Source: Valencia hispanica
Taxonomy: Eukaryota > Chordata > Actinopteri > Cyprinodontiformes > Valenciidae
Assembly (NCBI GenBank): GCA_963556495.2
Contig: OY747704.1
Span: forward strand, 39,143,001-39,207,000
Direction: 5' to 3'
DNA length: 64,000 nt
Shown here: piece by piece, positions 17,302 through 28,521 of the stretch
How the letters are laid out: each line of letters begins with the position of its first letter
Numbering within the stretch: position 1 is the first letter of the stretch
Notes under the pieces: generated by a model
Seen by the model: only the letters and a program-made list of their open reading frames with translations
The model's database searches: none
Told to the model about the DNA's origin: nothing
Program-made: the position numbers and the translations under genes

Positions 17302-18420
17302 GAGCAATTTCATTCATAGAACCACCAGAGGGAGACATTTTTAACGGTTAAAAGAAGGATGCTTAAACTTAAAATAAGGATGAAGGTAAAAATACTATCA
17401 GTCCAGATTGGGGATCCACAGTTTTTTCACTGCTTTTTTTCATCTACTGCAGGATTTTTGTACTTTAAATCTGATTTAATTAAATAACTGAAGAGACGTT
17501 TACAGTATTTACTATTGTATGTTTCTATATTAAAAAAGGTCAGTGTTGCCGTGGTTAAATCTCTGGTCTACTGCAGGCCACATGCTACTGATGTAGCCCC
17601 AAGGGATTTTTAACTTGTTTTTCAATGTGATGACCAAAAGTAGTAGATCTAACTTTGCAAACTGGGGAACAACGATACTTTTAATACAAGACTTAAGAGG
17701 AGAGACTTGTTTTTATTTTTGCCTTCAGCAGATGTTGACATGCTCCTTCAAAAGCAAGACTAAAACACCATGAATAAAAGTCCAGCGCCTCCATCATAGA
17801 TTGTATTGTAGAAGAAAAGCTGCTTGACTCTCATAAAGCTTGAAGAAAGTGGTTGTTTGACCACTGTATGTATTGCTTAAGCCATTGCAGGACATTTGGC
17901 CATTTAGACAACTAGTTTTAGTATTTCCCTTGTACCAAGGGTATCCATGCGCTTTATAGTTTTAAAATTCTTTTTTCTTTTTGTACAGTAAAGCAAGAGG
18001 AAATATAGAAAAAATGACCCTGAAGTTTATAATTGTTAGTGAAGCCCAGTCTGCTGTAAAGTGTTTTACCAGCTCGTCAAATATGTCTTTCTTTATAAAC
18101 GTCTAAAACAGGAAAAAAGGGAGTAATAAATATTTGCAGTAAAGTATACTCTAAAGATGTAATGATTTGTTCTGTCGGTGAAACATTTTATTTTTTTGTG
18201 TATATATATTTTTTGTTACTGTCAGTGATAAATGAAATCTAAATTGTACTGAAATGGCTTTGATTTAAATCACATGCAATGATATTATAAGCATTAGTCA
18301 TGCACTGACATTTGACAGTCTGAGAATTAACTGTAAATACAATATGATTACTTTTTCTGTACATACAAACTTGATGTCTGAATATCTATCATAATAAACC
18401 TTTTTTGATAAACAAACTCT
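17302..18420 (+). other. creb3l3: creb3l3 3' UTR
   Basis: About 1.1 kb from the stop to the AATAAA at 18393-18398. Internal AATAAA copies at 17773-17778 and near 18123 could produce shorter messages. Confidence 0.55.
18393..18398 (+). terminator. creb3l3: creb3l3 polyadenylation signal
   Basis: AATAAA followed by a T-rich element (ccttttttg, then ctctttttgttttt), a good downstream context and the last strong signal after the stop. Confidence 0.55.
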
Positions 18421-20030
18421 TTTTGTTTTTCTTTGCGGCTACACCAATACTACCAAAGGCTTCTTTCAGCTTTCATAATTGCTATTCCCCACCTAGAAAT
18501 GATCCAATTAGTTGCGTGGAACCATTTTCTAACACTACAGGCAAATGACTCACTGTGCTTACCAGCAAAGGCTCAAATAAATACGGTATTCAGTCGGTTC
18601 TACTTTTACGCTGTTTTATGCTGTTGTCTGTTGTCTTTCCTTTCTAGACTTGAATTTCCATTTTTAGCTGATTTCTAAGTACAAAAGTTCCCCCATGAAT
18701 TTATATCAAGGATGCATCAATGGGTTGATATATATAGATGAATCGACAAACGGCTTGAAGGCTGATGAACCGATGGATGAATAGTCAATTAAACAATCAT
18801 AGATAGATACAGGCCGGGTCATTGTAAAATATACAAAAATGTTATCTAAAAGCAGCTTAAATATAGGAACGTCTAAATACTGTACTCAGGAAACCACACA
18901 CTCACTGGAGTTAACAAAAGCTTATCAAAATTTAACATGCACAAATAGTAATTAAAATGGAGTCAAGATGGCTATTATAGCCTAGATTAATGTAAAACAT
19001 TACAGTTCAAAAGTAGAGGGTCCCATTTTATTCCATGCTGTCACGTGTGTTGGTGTGACTCTAGTATGTTCACAGTTCAGGGGAAAAATGACTTTGCAGC
19101 CTGTTCTTGCAGGTATTCAGGGTTATAAGTTTGCGTAAACTTGGATGAACCAATAGATAAATGGATATCTGTTCAGCACTTTGGTCAAAGTGCTTAGAAA
19201 TAAAGTTGAATTAACTTGGATGGAAGACCAATAGACTAATAGATGAGTGGAAGGCTGATGGATGGAGGAATTAATTACTGGATTTGAATAGGAAATAATG
19301 TTTCATACTGATCAATATCTGAAAAATGCTTAGTTATGTTCTTTGCCATGCTTCATTTGAATCCTGATTTCAATTTAACTAATTTAAGCTCGTCTGAGTC
19401 GGTAAGATCTTGTAATTATGTTCTTTAATTGAACCCTAATTTTCCATTCACTTAAATGTTTTGCTTTTATATTAATCAAAGCTTCAGTTTGATGTTTTTC
19501 AGGGAACATTTTGTTGTTCACATTTATCCTCAATAAACTTTAGACCGGAGCTATTTGTCTGACCTTAGCAGTAAGCTCAACTGTGGGGGAAAAACACAGG
19601 ATAGAAGGTGAGTCACAAGAGTGCGGGTAAAATCATGAGTCATGAGCTCCAGCAACATGTTCAGGCTTGCTGTTGTTGTGGGTGAAAGTTCACTCCCCAA
19701 TTGACCAACAGAGGGCGACATTGTCCTGTGTTTCTGCCACCAAGGGGCAAATGTTTTTGTGCAGTTCTGAGTGGTTGTGCGGTTCATTTGAAAAGTCATC
19801 CAGTTATCACGTAGGCATACCTATTTGCATTTAAATAAATGTCAAACGACATTTTGACTCATTTGATAAGACATGTAAAAAGAAAACATTTAACGAGGAA
19901 CATTAATTCCTGTAACTCTACTTTGAGATGATTGGTAGAAAGTAAAGGGGGTTGAAATACTACAGTTAATAAATCTTTTTTCCAAGTTTGAGTCATGCAA
20001 GAATGATAACTCATTCTGCACCTATGATAC
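18421..20030. other. Intergenic sequence with degenerate repeats
   Basis: No gene is visible. Diverged gatgaatgg-type units occur around 18740-18790 and 19140-19280. A segment near 19170-19215 (tcagcactttggtcaaagtgcttagaaataaagttgaatt in broken form) looks like the tail of an L2-type LINE. The remainder is AT-rich. Confidence 0.45.
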
Positions 20031-20039
20031 ATTTTCAAG

Positions 20040-20500
20040 TTAAGACAGGAGCAGCCACACGGTGCATAATTACAGCCGGCAGCATTTGTTCAAAAGGAGA
20101 ATGATGTTGAATGTAAACATATGCTATACCACTGATAAGATAAGGCGCCCTGAAAAGGCTTCTGGCCGCGGCACGTGGCTCTTTTTTCGGGGAAAGGGGG
20201 GGTCGCGCGCACATCTGTCGCGGGTCGCCGTGTAAATGCGAAGTGCGTGGGGCGCGTGCACGTATGCAGAAACGCAACACTTTCATGCTTCTGCACAACA
20301 GAAAGACAGATAGGGGCCGATGGAGCTGAGGAGGGATTCAAGTCGCCTCTTTTTTTTTCTTCTTTTTTTTTGTCCGTAGGGGCACGACACGCGTCGAGCA
20401 ATTCATCTGTAATTAAGCCCCACACCCCACCACTCTCTATAAAGTGCGAACAAAAAGTGGCTGTGCCCCGGTCAAGAGGCCGCTTTTGTTGTGTTAAACT
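20040..20500. promoter_or_regulatory. CpG-rich block with GATA sites and a TATA-like box
   Basis: A sharp island of about 17 CpG dinucleotides lies within about 120 bp (20165-20285), next to a tandem GATA motif (gataagataagg, about 20135). A TATAAAG lies at 20438-20444. Both strands are open for about 100 codons here, but codon content does not suggest a protein. I read it as a CpG-island-type regulatory element or unannotated promoter about 2.7 kb upstream of gadd45g. Confidence 0.35.
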
Positions 20501-20639
20501 CTGAAAACCCCGAGGTTAAACAATGAACTTTTAAAAAAAGTTACATTTTGTTAAAGGATTGGGAAAATGTTCTTGTCTTAGAATTTGCAAAACAGCCTTT
20601 GGGCCAATCTCCAACAGCGTCTTAGGTAAGAGTTTGGTG

Positions 20640-20850
20640 CACCCTGAAATGGTTACAATCTGGGCAACACAGTGACACACAACCATGTACAGCTAATTTA
20701 GAGTAGCCAATTAAATGCATTTTTATGAAGAAACCTCAAGCATGCAAATACGGAGACCCCAGCAAGAATTCAAATCCAGGACAAATGGCATCTACACATT
20801 CAGGTCAATTTAGAGTGACCAATCAGCCCAACATGTGTTGTTTTGGCATG
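20640..20850 (+). repeat. Degenerate fish interspersed repeat
   Basis: Pieces such as 'atttagagtagccaattaa', 'gaaacctcaagcatgcaaat' and 'caatttagagtgaccaat' resemble the abundant fish repeat with the 'gagaacatgcaaactcc' core. Heavily diverged and boundaries approximate. Confidence 0.35.
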
Positions 20851-21439
20851 AAATAGCCAGACTTTCTTATTGCAAGGTAACAGTGCTAAAACCTGCCCAA
20901 CATGATTTTTTTTAAAACTGTAGGCTACTGAAAATGACCAAAACAAAACACTGTTATTGACAACTGTTTTTGAATAGGAACAATCAAATGCAATATATAA
21001 ATAGTAATAATACTATGATTGTTATTGTCCAAAACCAATTGGGTATATATTCAATAGTCTGATATGCAAGGCGAATGCAGTAAAAGTATTTTTCACACTT
21101 CTTATTTGTATCTTGTTACATCACAGGCACACATAATGCTGAACAATCTTTACTTATGAGTTTTTTTTCAGTGTTTGGTCATACAATGAGTAGAAACATT
21201 ATAATTTGTTTGTATTGCTTATGGTGGTTAGTACAGCAACAGTTAGCAAACGCCACTGGTTTTACAGATGGCAGTGCGTGATAAACAGTCACGCTCCTTC
21301 TAGTCTCATCTCTAAACCAAGAAACTTGTTCACCGTTTTTGATCCAATAATCCAACTTGTGTCCCAACTGCATGTGGGTTAAATGAATAACCCAGCAGTT
21401 TTTAGAGTGTTTCCCTTTAGGAAACTTCAAGAAGTCTCG
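20851..21439. other. Intergenic sequence
   Basis: AT-rich, with no gene, RNA or clear repeat recognised. Confidence 0.5.
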
Positions 21440-21600
21440 CCTCTTTATTAGGGTCAGGACAGACTTGGAGATTTTTCTCCCGGGGAGGGTTCTGTCGCCT
21501 GACTGTAAACAGTGCAGCAGGTTGAGTAAGAGGATGGAAAGCTGTTTACTGAGGGCAAAGGGAGGGCGGGCAGGGAAAGTTTGCTATATAAAACCGTTGC
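21440..21600 (+). promoter_or_regulatory. Candidate TATA promoter or upstream element of gadd45g
   Basis: A GC-richer block (cccggggagg, ggagggcgggcaggg, the latter a GC-box-like site) leads to TATATAAAA at 21585-21593. No coding exon with a matching splice pattern is visible downstream. It may be an alternative start for gadd45g or a non-coding transcript. Confidence 0.25.
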
Positions 21601-22310
21601 AGTGATTCCCCGGGCTTGGAAAGTACTTACCCTAAAATACACTTCCAATGTTTATCATGGAAGATATCTGTTTCTCTGCTGTGACCAGTCACTGCAATCC
21701 ACCTGTACCAACATATACATTTTTCATTTTAATATATTTGACACCAACTGTCCTAACTTAAGTAATGCCCTATTTGAAATTCTTCTTAATGAAATTAACC
21801 CAGAAATCTCACACACCTCATGCATTAGTTCACTGCACTTCTTTCTCTGCCAGCAACATTTTCAGTCAATGCATTGTATCAAAATTAATTAATCAGGTGC
21901 AGGTAATTTTGTCCTTTCATATCTTTGTAGTTTTGCCATTTTCCCGCAGGACTTTTTGTACTTCTTAGAGTTTAAGAATGATCTAAGTAAAGCAAGGTGG
22001 TCACATAAGTACCATTACAATATCCACTCCCAGGGCCCAATTCAGAGTACTTTTTTTTTGATTGGGGCTAAATGGGCCAAAATAAATGTCATCATTGTGT
22101 AAAAATATATTTTGAAAATATTATGAATTTTAATCAATTATTTGTGTTATTTTAGGATTTCTAATGAAAATGTGTTATTTTTTTTATTTTCTAAAATATG
22201 TTATCTTATTTATTCATTTATTTATATAAAAAAAGAAAATTAGTTATTTGTTTACTAAGCTATTATTCGCGCATCTGTTCACCCTTCTTCTTATAAAATA
22301 AAATAATAAT

Positions 22311-22354
<44 letters not shown>

Positions 22355-22839
22355 AGTATGATTCAATTTCTGCCTTGACACCTCCCCACTGCCAAGTTAG
22401 CTATTATATTAATCAGATGTCACCCCGCCAGGCTGCCCTGCCCTGGGGGGTGAGCTCTATCGCCCATACCAAAAACCAGACAGGGTGAATGACCTGTCCC
22501 TTCACAGCCCTGCCTGCCTGTTGGAAGTCATGTGAAATGTGCTCTATAGTGCCCTCTGGTGTCATTATGATCCTGGAAAAACATCAGCTGGTGTATAATA
22601 GTTACAAAATCTGCAAACAATGATTCTTGATAAAGGATATACATCACAATGCTAATAATGTTGGACGATTAGTGAATGGCAAAATGAAAAAAAAAAAAAT
22701 ATGTTGAGATGTCTGTCATATATTTTAGGATTCCCATTCATCACGTGTGTCCAAACTGAACTCACATGATTCATGCTTCAATTGTTCCAGTCAGGACTTT
22801 AAGTTTTTGTTCATTCCGGTGATGTTGGATGTTGACAAG
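21601..22839. other. Intergenic sequence with a probable decayed transposon
   Basis: Mostly AT-rich. It includes an (AAC)n tract at 22310-22354. Around 22040-22580 there is a block with unusual GC-rich islands (gccaggctgccctgccctgggggg; gtgccctctggtg) that may be a DNA-transposon relic I cannot classify. Confidence 0.35.
22310..22354. repeat. (AAC)n microsatellite
   Basis: About 15 AAC units following an AAT-rich lead. Confidence 0.95.
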
Positions 22840-23163
22840 CCAAAGTGGAGGGAATCGGTTGTGGGAGGGGTAGTGGGGAATTTCTTGAAACTGTGAAATC
22901 TAGCCCACGTGGGGTTTTAGTGAACAGCTCTAGCCTAAACTGGCCGGGGGACTTTTGCTTTCCTTACCACTGGTTGGAGACAGTAGAGGTAAGGGGGGAA
23001 GAAGGACCGCCCATTGCCGAGAAACTACGGCGGCGTGGCTATAAAGACACCCACAGGCTGTTTCCGAGCTCAGAATAACACAGGCGACAGCGCAGGGAAG
23101 AGCTCAGCAAGCACTATTACCGAATCGCTGAACAACTCGATCACAATTGGATTTATTATAACT
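22840..23163 (+). promoter_or_regulatory. gadd45g: gadd45g promoter and 5' UTR
   Basis: TATAAAG at 23040-23046 lies in a GC-rich context (gggggaagaaggaccgcccattg upstream). A start about 30 bases downstream gives a 5' UTR of roughly 90 bases before the ATG at 23164. A compact TATA promoter fits an immediate, stress-inducible gene. Confidence 0.65.
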
Positions 23164-24031
23164 ATGACTCTGGAAGAAATCCGCGGACAAGATAACACAA
23201 TGGATAACGCTGATAGGTAAATATTTGACTATGTATTAGAACACGATTTAAGCTGCTCAATTGGACTTGCTTCTTTGGAAACCGTACACAGTGTTCTGAT
23301 TATGTACGTTTTTCTTTTAAGGGTGCAAAGTGCAGGCGCAGCCCTCGAGGAGCTGCTTATCGCCGCCAAGAAACAGGACTACCTCACAGTCGGAGTTTAC
23401 GAATCTGCCAAAGTCATGAATGTGTAAGTATCCAGTCTATTTCTCTCTTAAATGCATCTGCCAACTTGAACTGGTTGAGCAAAAATAAAAAAAAGCAAAC
23501 AAAAAACGTGCAAAGATGTGCAACTAATCACTTGTCTCATCTTTCCCCGCCCCCCCGCACAGCGACCCAGACAGCGTGGCATTCTGCGTCCTCGCCACGG
23601 ATGAGGAGTATGAGTGCGACATCGCGCTCCAGATCCACTTCACCCTCATCCAGGCTTTTTGCTTTGACAACGACATCAACGTGGTGCGGGTCAACGACAT
23701 TGAACGTCTGGCCGACCTGGTGGGCGCAGACGACAGCGGCGAGCCCAAGGACGCGCACTGCATTCTCGTTACGGTACGTTCCTCCAGGAGTTGTTTTACG
23801 CTGCAGACGCTTAATTATACATGCACGCTTTCATGGCAGCACCAATTTTTTTCTGTGTGTGTAAATTATCTGCTTGCCCTCGCGACTCTAAATATTTTCA
23901 TCTGTTCTTTATTCCAGAGCCCCAGTTCAAATCCTTGGAAAGACCCGGCCCTGGACAAGCTGAGCCTGTTCTGCGAGGAGAGGCGCAGTGCATACGACTG
24001 GGTGCCAACCATCACACTCCCAGAGCGCTGA
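23164..24031 (+). CDS. gadd45g: Growth arrest and DNA-damage-inducible protein GADD45 gamma
   Basis: Four exons, 23164-23216, 23322-23423, 23563-23773 and 23918-24031, joined by three short GT-AG introns (105, 139 and 144 bp), encode 159 residues, the same length as human GADD45G. The N-terminus [10 protein letters not shown], the core [14 protein letters not shown] (71-84), DNDINVVRV, and the C-terminus [15 protein letters not shown]...[11 protein letters not shown] match gamma rather than alpha or beta. The protein is a small acidic fold of the L7Ae/L30e/Gadd45 group. Family members bind and activate the kinase MTK1/MEKK4 upstream of p38/JNK, and interact with p21, PCNA and CDK1-cyclin B to arrest growth. 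Teleosts often keep two gamma copies; I cannot tell which this is. Confidence 0.95.
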
Positions 24032-24634
24032 AGAGACTGTTCTCAGTAAAGATGATGAAACGAAAAAAAAATCAACCTTCAGTTGAAGGAGTCAAGCCTT
24101 TCTGCTTCACTTGTCTGGATTAAGAGGCTGTGACTGCACCCCGATCCAGAGCATTCTGGGTCCGCATGTTGGGTCTGGATCACCCAGTGGCAATGGCTGG
24201 AAGTCCAGAGGTCAGGGGTTGACTGGGTCATGTGGACACTGAGAAGGAGCTGGTGTATGCTCCATGTTGCATGAAGTGGTGACCTGATGCTGCCCTATAT
24301 TAGAAGCCTGTATGAGGAGTTGGGCAGCAGGTTGCAGAGGAAAGATACAGTGGACCTATGAAAGTGCGGAAGTTGGACTGAATCTGATCCAATAGGACAT
24401 CCTGGTTCTGAAGATGATGGTGTCCAAATGAGTCTACATGGACTTTTCTTGTTGAATGCAGCTATATAATATTCAGGAAGTTCTTGGGGAAAGCAGATGC
24501 TCTGCTTGCAAATCCTGATTTTTAACTGCATCTTGTCCAGCAAGACATTCATGGACTATTTGTATTTGCTTTCAAATATGCATAAATAACAATGCAATAT
24601 CCATTTGAATTGTACTTATTTGGAATGTTTTCTG

Positions 24635-24640
24635 AATAAA
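24635..24640 (+). terminator. gadd45g: gadd45g polyadenylation signal
   Basis: AATAAA about 600 bases after the stop, followed by a T/G-rich element (cttcctctgttctcag). This gives a 3' UTR of about 0.63 kb (24032 to about 24660). Confidence 0.65.
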
Positions 24641-24660
24641 CATTTGAAATCAAACTCTTC

Positions 24661-24943
24661 CTCTGTTCTCAGAAGTTTCAGTTCTTTACGCTTTAAGCCT
24701 CTTCGCATTCAGTTTGGTTGATGTTATCTAGAGCTGACCTCAGTTGCAGCAGAATGGGGAACCTGCACCATGATGCGGAGACACAGAAGTCAGGAAGTGC
24801 TGCATGATTGGTTACTGCAGTCTGAGATACAGAGTCAAATGTGGGTGGCAGGAAAGTAACGATCAAATGAATTGGTGTGAATGAAGAAAAAGAATCAGTC
24901 AGAATATGATAAAAATGTGTGCATGTAGATAGTGACTTACAGT
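24661..24943. other. Intergenic sequence after gadd45g
   Basis: No gene or repeat recognised between the gadd45g poly(A) site and the next transposon. Confidence 0.5.
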
Positions 24944-24949
24944 GCCTTG

Positions 24950-25955
24950 CAAAAGTATTGAGACCTTATCTTTTTCCCATTTTAAGTTGCAAACTCACAC
25001 TTCAAAAGTGTTTTTTTGCATTGCGTGAAAGACTAACAAAATAATACATGATTATGAAGTTCAATGAAAAGATACATGGTCTTTGATATTTTTGCATACA
25101 TTTTACAAACACACAACCACCTTTTGCTATTATAGGATATGTTTCTACCAGCTTTTCACATCTAGAGAACGGAACATTTGCCCATTCTTTCCAAAATAGC
25201 CCAAGCTCAGATTGGATGTGCCGCTGTGTCTGTAACCAGCGATTTTTAAGGCTTGCCTCATATTTTCTGTTACATTTAAGTCTGGACTTTGACTGGGCCA
25301 TTCAAACAGATGAATGCTCTCAGATCTAAATCATTTCATTGTAGGTCTGGATGTATTCTCAGGGTTGTTGACCTGCTCGAATGTGAACCTCTGCCCCAAT
25401 AGGAGGTCTGTTGCAACCTTTAACAGTTTTTTTTCTTTTTAAGGATTGCCCTGTACTCATTGTTCCATACACTTTCCCTGTCCTGGCTGAAAAAAAGCAG
25501 CCCACAGCACGATGCTGCCACCACCATGTTTTGCTGTTGGGATTAAATTTTCAAAATGATGTGCATCTAAATCATCTAATCTAAAAAGAGCACCTTCTTC
25601 CATATGTTTACTGTGTACCTCATACGGCTTGTGGCAAAACGGAAAACTTTTTATAACTGTCTTCATACCTCTTTTGCATAGAAGCCTGAAAAAAAATCAT
25701 AGTTGTCCTATAAATTTTCCCACCTGAGCTGAGATCTTTGCAGCTCCTGCAGAGTTACCATGGGTCTGTTGGCAGATTTTCTGACTAACTGTTTTAGGGT
25801 ACCACCACATCTTCGTACGTTTTATAGAGTTTCATTCAGAAAACAAAATGTAAGAAACATGTATCATTTTACTTCTTCACATAAAATCTTAATATACTAA
25901 ATTTTGTATTTGTAATGTCACAAATATGGAAAAAGTTGAAGAGATATAAAGTAAC
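24950..25955 (-). mobile_element. Decayed Tc1-like DNA transposon
   Basis: The left terminus (acagtgccttgcaaaagtat) is the sharp end of a common fish Tc1-like family; the right terminus is weaker (gaaaaagttgaagagatat). A minus-strand open piece at 25457-25666 carries AKHGGGSIVLWAAFF, the conserved Tc1 segment between the first and second catalytic Asp. The rest of the transposase is gone or broken. Confidence 0.75.
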
Positions 25956-26377
25956 CTAAACTTTGCATATTAACATTTTCTTACTGCCACTTTAATAAAC
26001 GTTTAGTAAAAAAACCCCAGCACATTTACATGTTTAAATTGATAACATTTCTGCAGCTGCACATGGCTACATGCAAACTTTAAAAAGTGGACAGAAACTG
26101 GAGCAGAGTGATAAGAGAATGAAGGTCATTGGTGGTAGGTAGATAGGTTAAGGGGAGAGTCTTTGCCTGTTGTGGTTGCCTCAGCCCTAAAGCTGACAGT
26201 AACTGGTGGCCCACATCAAAGCCACGGCAGCCCTTAGAGGAACTAATTTCGATTTTCTTGCCTAGGCTCTTCAGCCTCCATCAAACTGGTGGCCATTCTA
26301 ACCTGCATGTGCGTTTGCATGAGCACACACGTGCATGCAAACTTACACAACACTGAACAGTACACGGATCCACAAAC

Positions 26378-26415
<38 letters not shown>

Positions 26416-26838
26416 TACTAATGGAAGGTAACTGTGCAGCATTCTAAGAACAGAGGAAGCTACACTTATACAGAATTATGTTAGATTGCGACTTGCAGAC
26501 AATTGCTAGAGGGAAATTCCTTGGGTTTTACTCTCTTCTCTTGTATGCTTATCCTGCATTAGAATTTCTCTAAATTACTATAACTGCTGACAAAAACTAG
26601 TCATCACTCTCATAGTAGTGTCAACCCTGCAGATAGTGATTTTAGTCTGATAAACAGACCCACTGGTCTGTTGTGGTGCTACTACTATTCTGCGGTATTC
26701 TGTGGTATTCTGTGGCATGCTGAACTGAGCTATGATTGAACATGAAACCTGAACGTGAGTGAAAGCTGAAACACAATATCTAGTAAATATATTTAACAGT
26801 AAAATTCCCATCCATTAATTAATGTAGATTAGGATCCA
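25956..26838. other. Intergenic sequence
   Basis: AT-rich, with a (GA)n tract at 26381-26412 preceded by a CA/TG-rich patch near 26320 and an imperfect ttctgyggtat triplication near 26690. No gene recognised. Confidence 0.5.
26381..26412. repeat. (GA)n microsatellite
   Basis: About 16 GA units. Confidence 0.95.
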
Positions 26839-27136
26839 TGTCCGAAAGCCTAAATGTACTCTGGCGCATTTCTGTGCGCCCCACGAATGCATCATCACTA
26901 GAGTAGTGCACGAGCTGCAGCAGCTGCATTCTGTGCGCTGCCATACTGTGACCTGCTAAAAAGAAGCAGAGACATATCTTTCTTCTCATCCCGTGTGCAT
27001 TCTATGAATCAATAAACATTCTCAAGCCATTGATGTAACGTTCAAGATTTCGAATCTGTTCATTAGAAATAAAGCTGATCAAAGATTCTCTGACTGGAGT
27101 CTGCCTATAGTATCCCGACCTTAAAGAACCACCACA
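26839..27136 (+). mobile_element. Candidate solo LTR
   Basis: The 298-bp segment starts TGTCCG and ends CCACCACA, so it has the TG...CA ends of a retroviral-type LTR. It is flanked on both sides by TCCA (26835-26838 and 27137-27140), a 4-bp target duplication. Its 3' half contains AATAAA (27011-27016), as an LTR would. No internal region is present, so it would be the product of recombination between two LTRs. A 4-bp match can occur by chance, so confidence is moderate. Confidence 0.45.
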
Positions 27137-27410
27137 TCCATCCTAAGAATCCATATCAACATTTTTTAGATGCAAACCTTAAAAAAGTAAAAAAACAAAC
27201 AAACAAACAAAAAACATACTCAAGATAACTCAAACTGTTCAGAAGAGGCCAGAATGCCTTAAATGTTCTCTGGGTAAAAACATTTGGTGACAGTCGTTCC
27301 TAATCTTGACCTGATTTTGGAAAGAAAGCAACAATAATAGCCTGAGATAAAAACCAGGTTGTTCAAGTCTATATAGTAAACACAGATCTGTGCAAGTATA
27401 TTGTGATGGT

Positions 27411-27655
27411 GACTGTGGCTCAGAGGGGTTGTTTTACAATTGGAGAGTTGTAGGTTCAATTCCAGCTTCCTCCGGTCATATGTCAATGTAACCCTGGGCA
27501 AGTCACTTGACCCCAAGTTGCCTACTGAGCTCTCTACCAGTCTGTAAATGTGTGCATGTGCGTGAGTGCAAATGGGTGAATATGGCTCCTGTGTAAAGTG
27601 CTTTGAGCAGTCAGTATGACTAGAAAAGCGCTATATAAGTTCAGTCCATTTACCA
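27411..27655 (+). mobile_element. tRNA-derived SINE
   Basis: It has the RNA polymerase III promoter pair: an A box (tggctcagagg, 27416-27426) and a B box (ggttcaattcc, 27453-27463) at tRNA-like spacing. A tRNA-unrelated body follows with gggcaagtcacttgacccc. The 3' tail gcgctatataag...tccatttacca is typical of fish SINEs that share a LINE-type end. Confidence 0.8.
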
Positions 27656-28515
27656 TTGGAGCAGGAGCTGCGTGGTTTAGTGCAATTTTGACCCAGTTTT
27701 CAGAAATATAACACGTTTGCTGTGATGAATCAGATTTACTTTGCATTCAATAGAGCTTTAATTTAGCCTCCTTTTTGCAAGAGTGGAGTGCAATGGCATA
27801 CCTGTTTTTATCAGTTTGGCTGCTGGTGTGCACAGAACAAAAAAAAAAGCTCTACGTCTGGTGGAAAGGAGCCCCTGCCTCTGCTGTTGCTGCTGTTTGC
27901 ACAGAGTTAACAAACATCTTCTCCCTGTGTTGGCTCTGGTGCCAAAGCCTGGAGCAACAGTCCAGACTGCTGAGACAGCTGACTGTCTGCACAAAGTCTG
28001 AGCCAGAGATTTAGAGCTACGATAGACTGAAAGCAAAGGAGCGAGACCAGACAGATGTGTGCCGTGACTCTGAAACATTACAGTTTTCAGCTCCAAGTAT
28101 GGAACATTGGTAAACAACATGTAGCTGTGAAAGATTTATTTCTTTTTCTATCTATTTAAATCATGGGCCACACAACTGATCAGTTTAAAAAAATCCTTGA
28201 CCATGGTTAACTGGGAACAAAAACACTAGTTCTGTAAACTGTTAAAAGCTGAATTTAATAAAATTACTTTTATGGTGCCCTTTAAATTTTCACAGCAAAC
28301 CTGGATGGGAAAACCATACATTATTTCTAGACTGATCGTTTTAAGCAGCCACTTTAGTTTTTCCTGCATGATTAGAATGTGTCAGAGATGCACTCACACA
28401 GTACCAAATGAAAGAGACCTGCTTGGTATTGGTCAAAAGGTGTAAAAAGATTAGGTTGTGGAATGTGTTGAACTGATGTGAATGGCTTAAATCAACAACA
28501 ATCAATTTGTGATTG
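27656..28515. other. Intergenic sequence
   Basis: Frames on both strands are open for about 80-120 codons around 27760-28120, but they overlap, lack splice context and resemble nothing I know. I treat the stretch as non-coding. Confidence 0.45.
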
Positions 28516-28521
28516 CATATG

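Noticed and set aside
20035..20504. Open frames of about 90-110 codons on both strands
   Set aside because: Overlapping frames over a CpG-rich block, with no domain and inconsistent codon character; more likely regulatory DNA.
22840..24031. Assignment of the third gene as gadd45b, suggested by the known closeness of GADD45B and CREB3L3 on human chromosome 19
   Set aside because: The N-terminus ([10 protein letters not shown]) and C-terminus ([26 protein letters not shown]) match the gamma paralogue, so position was overruled by sequence.
27758..28120. Possible small gene on either strand (80-120 codons)
   Set aside because: The frames overlap in opposite directions, no splice signals give a sensible protein, and there is no recognisable similarity.
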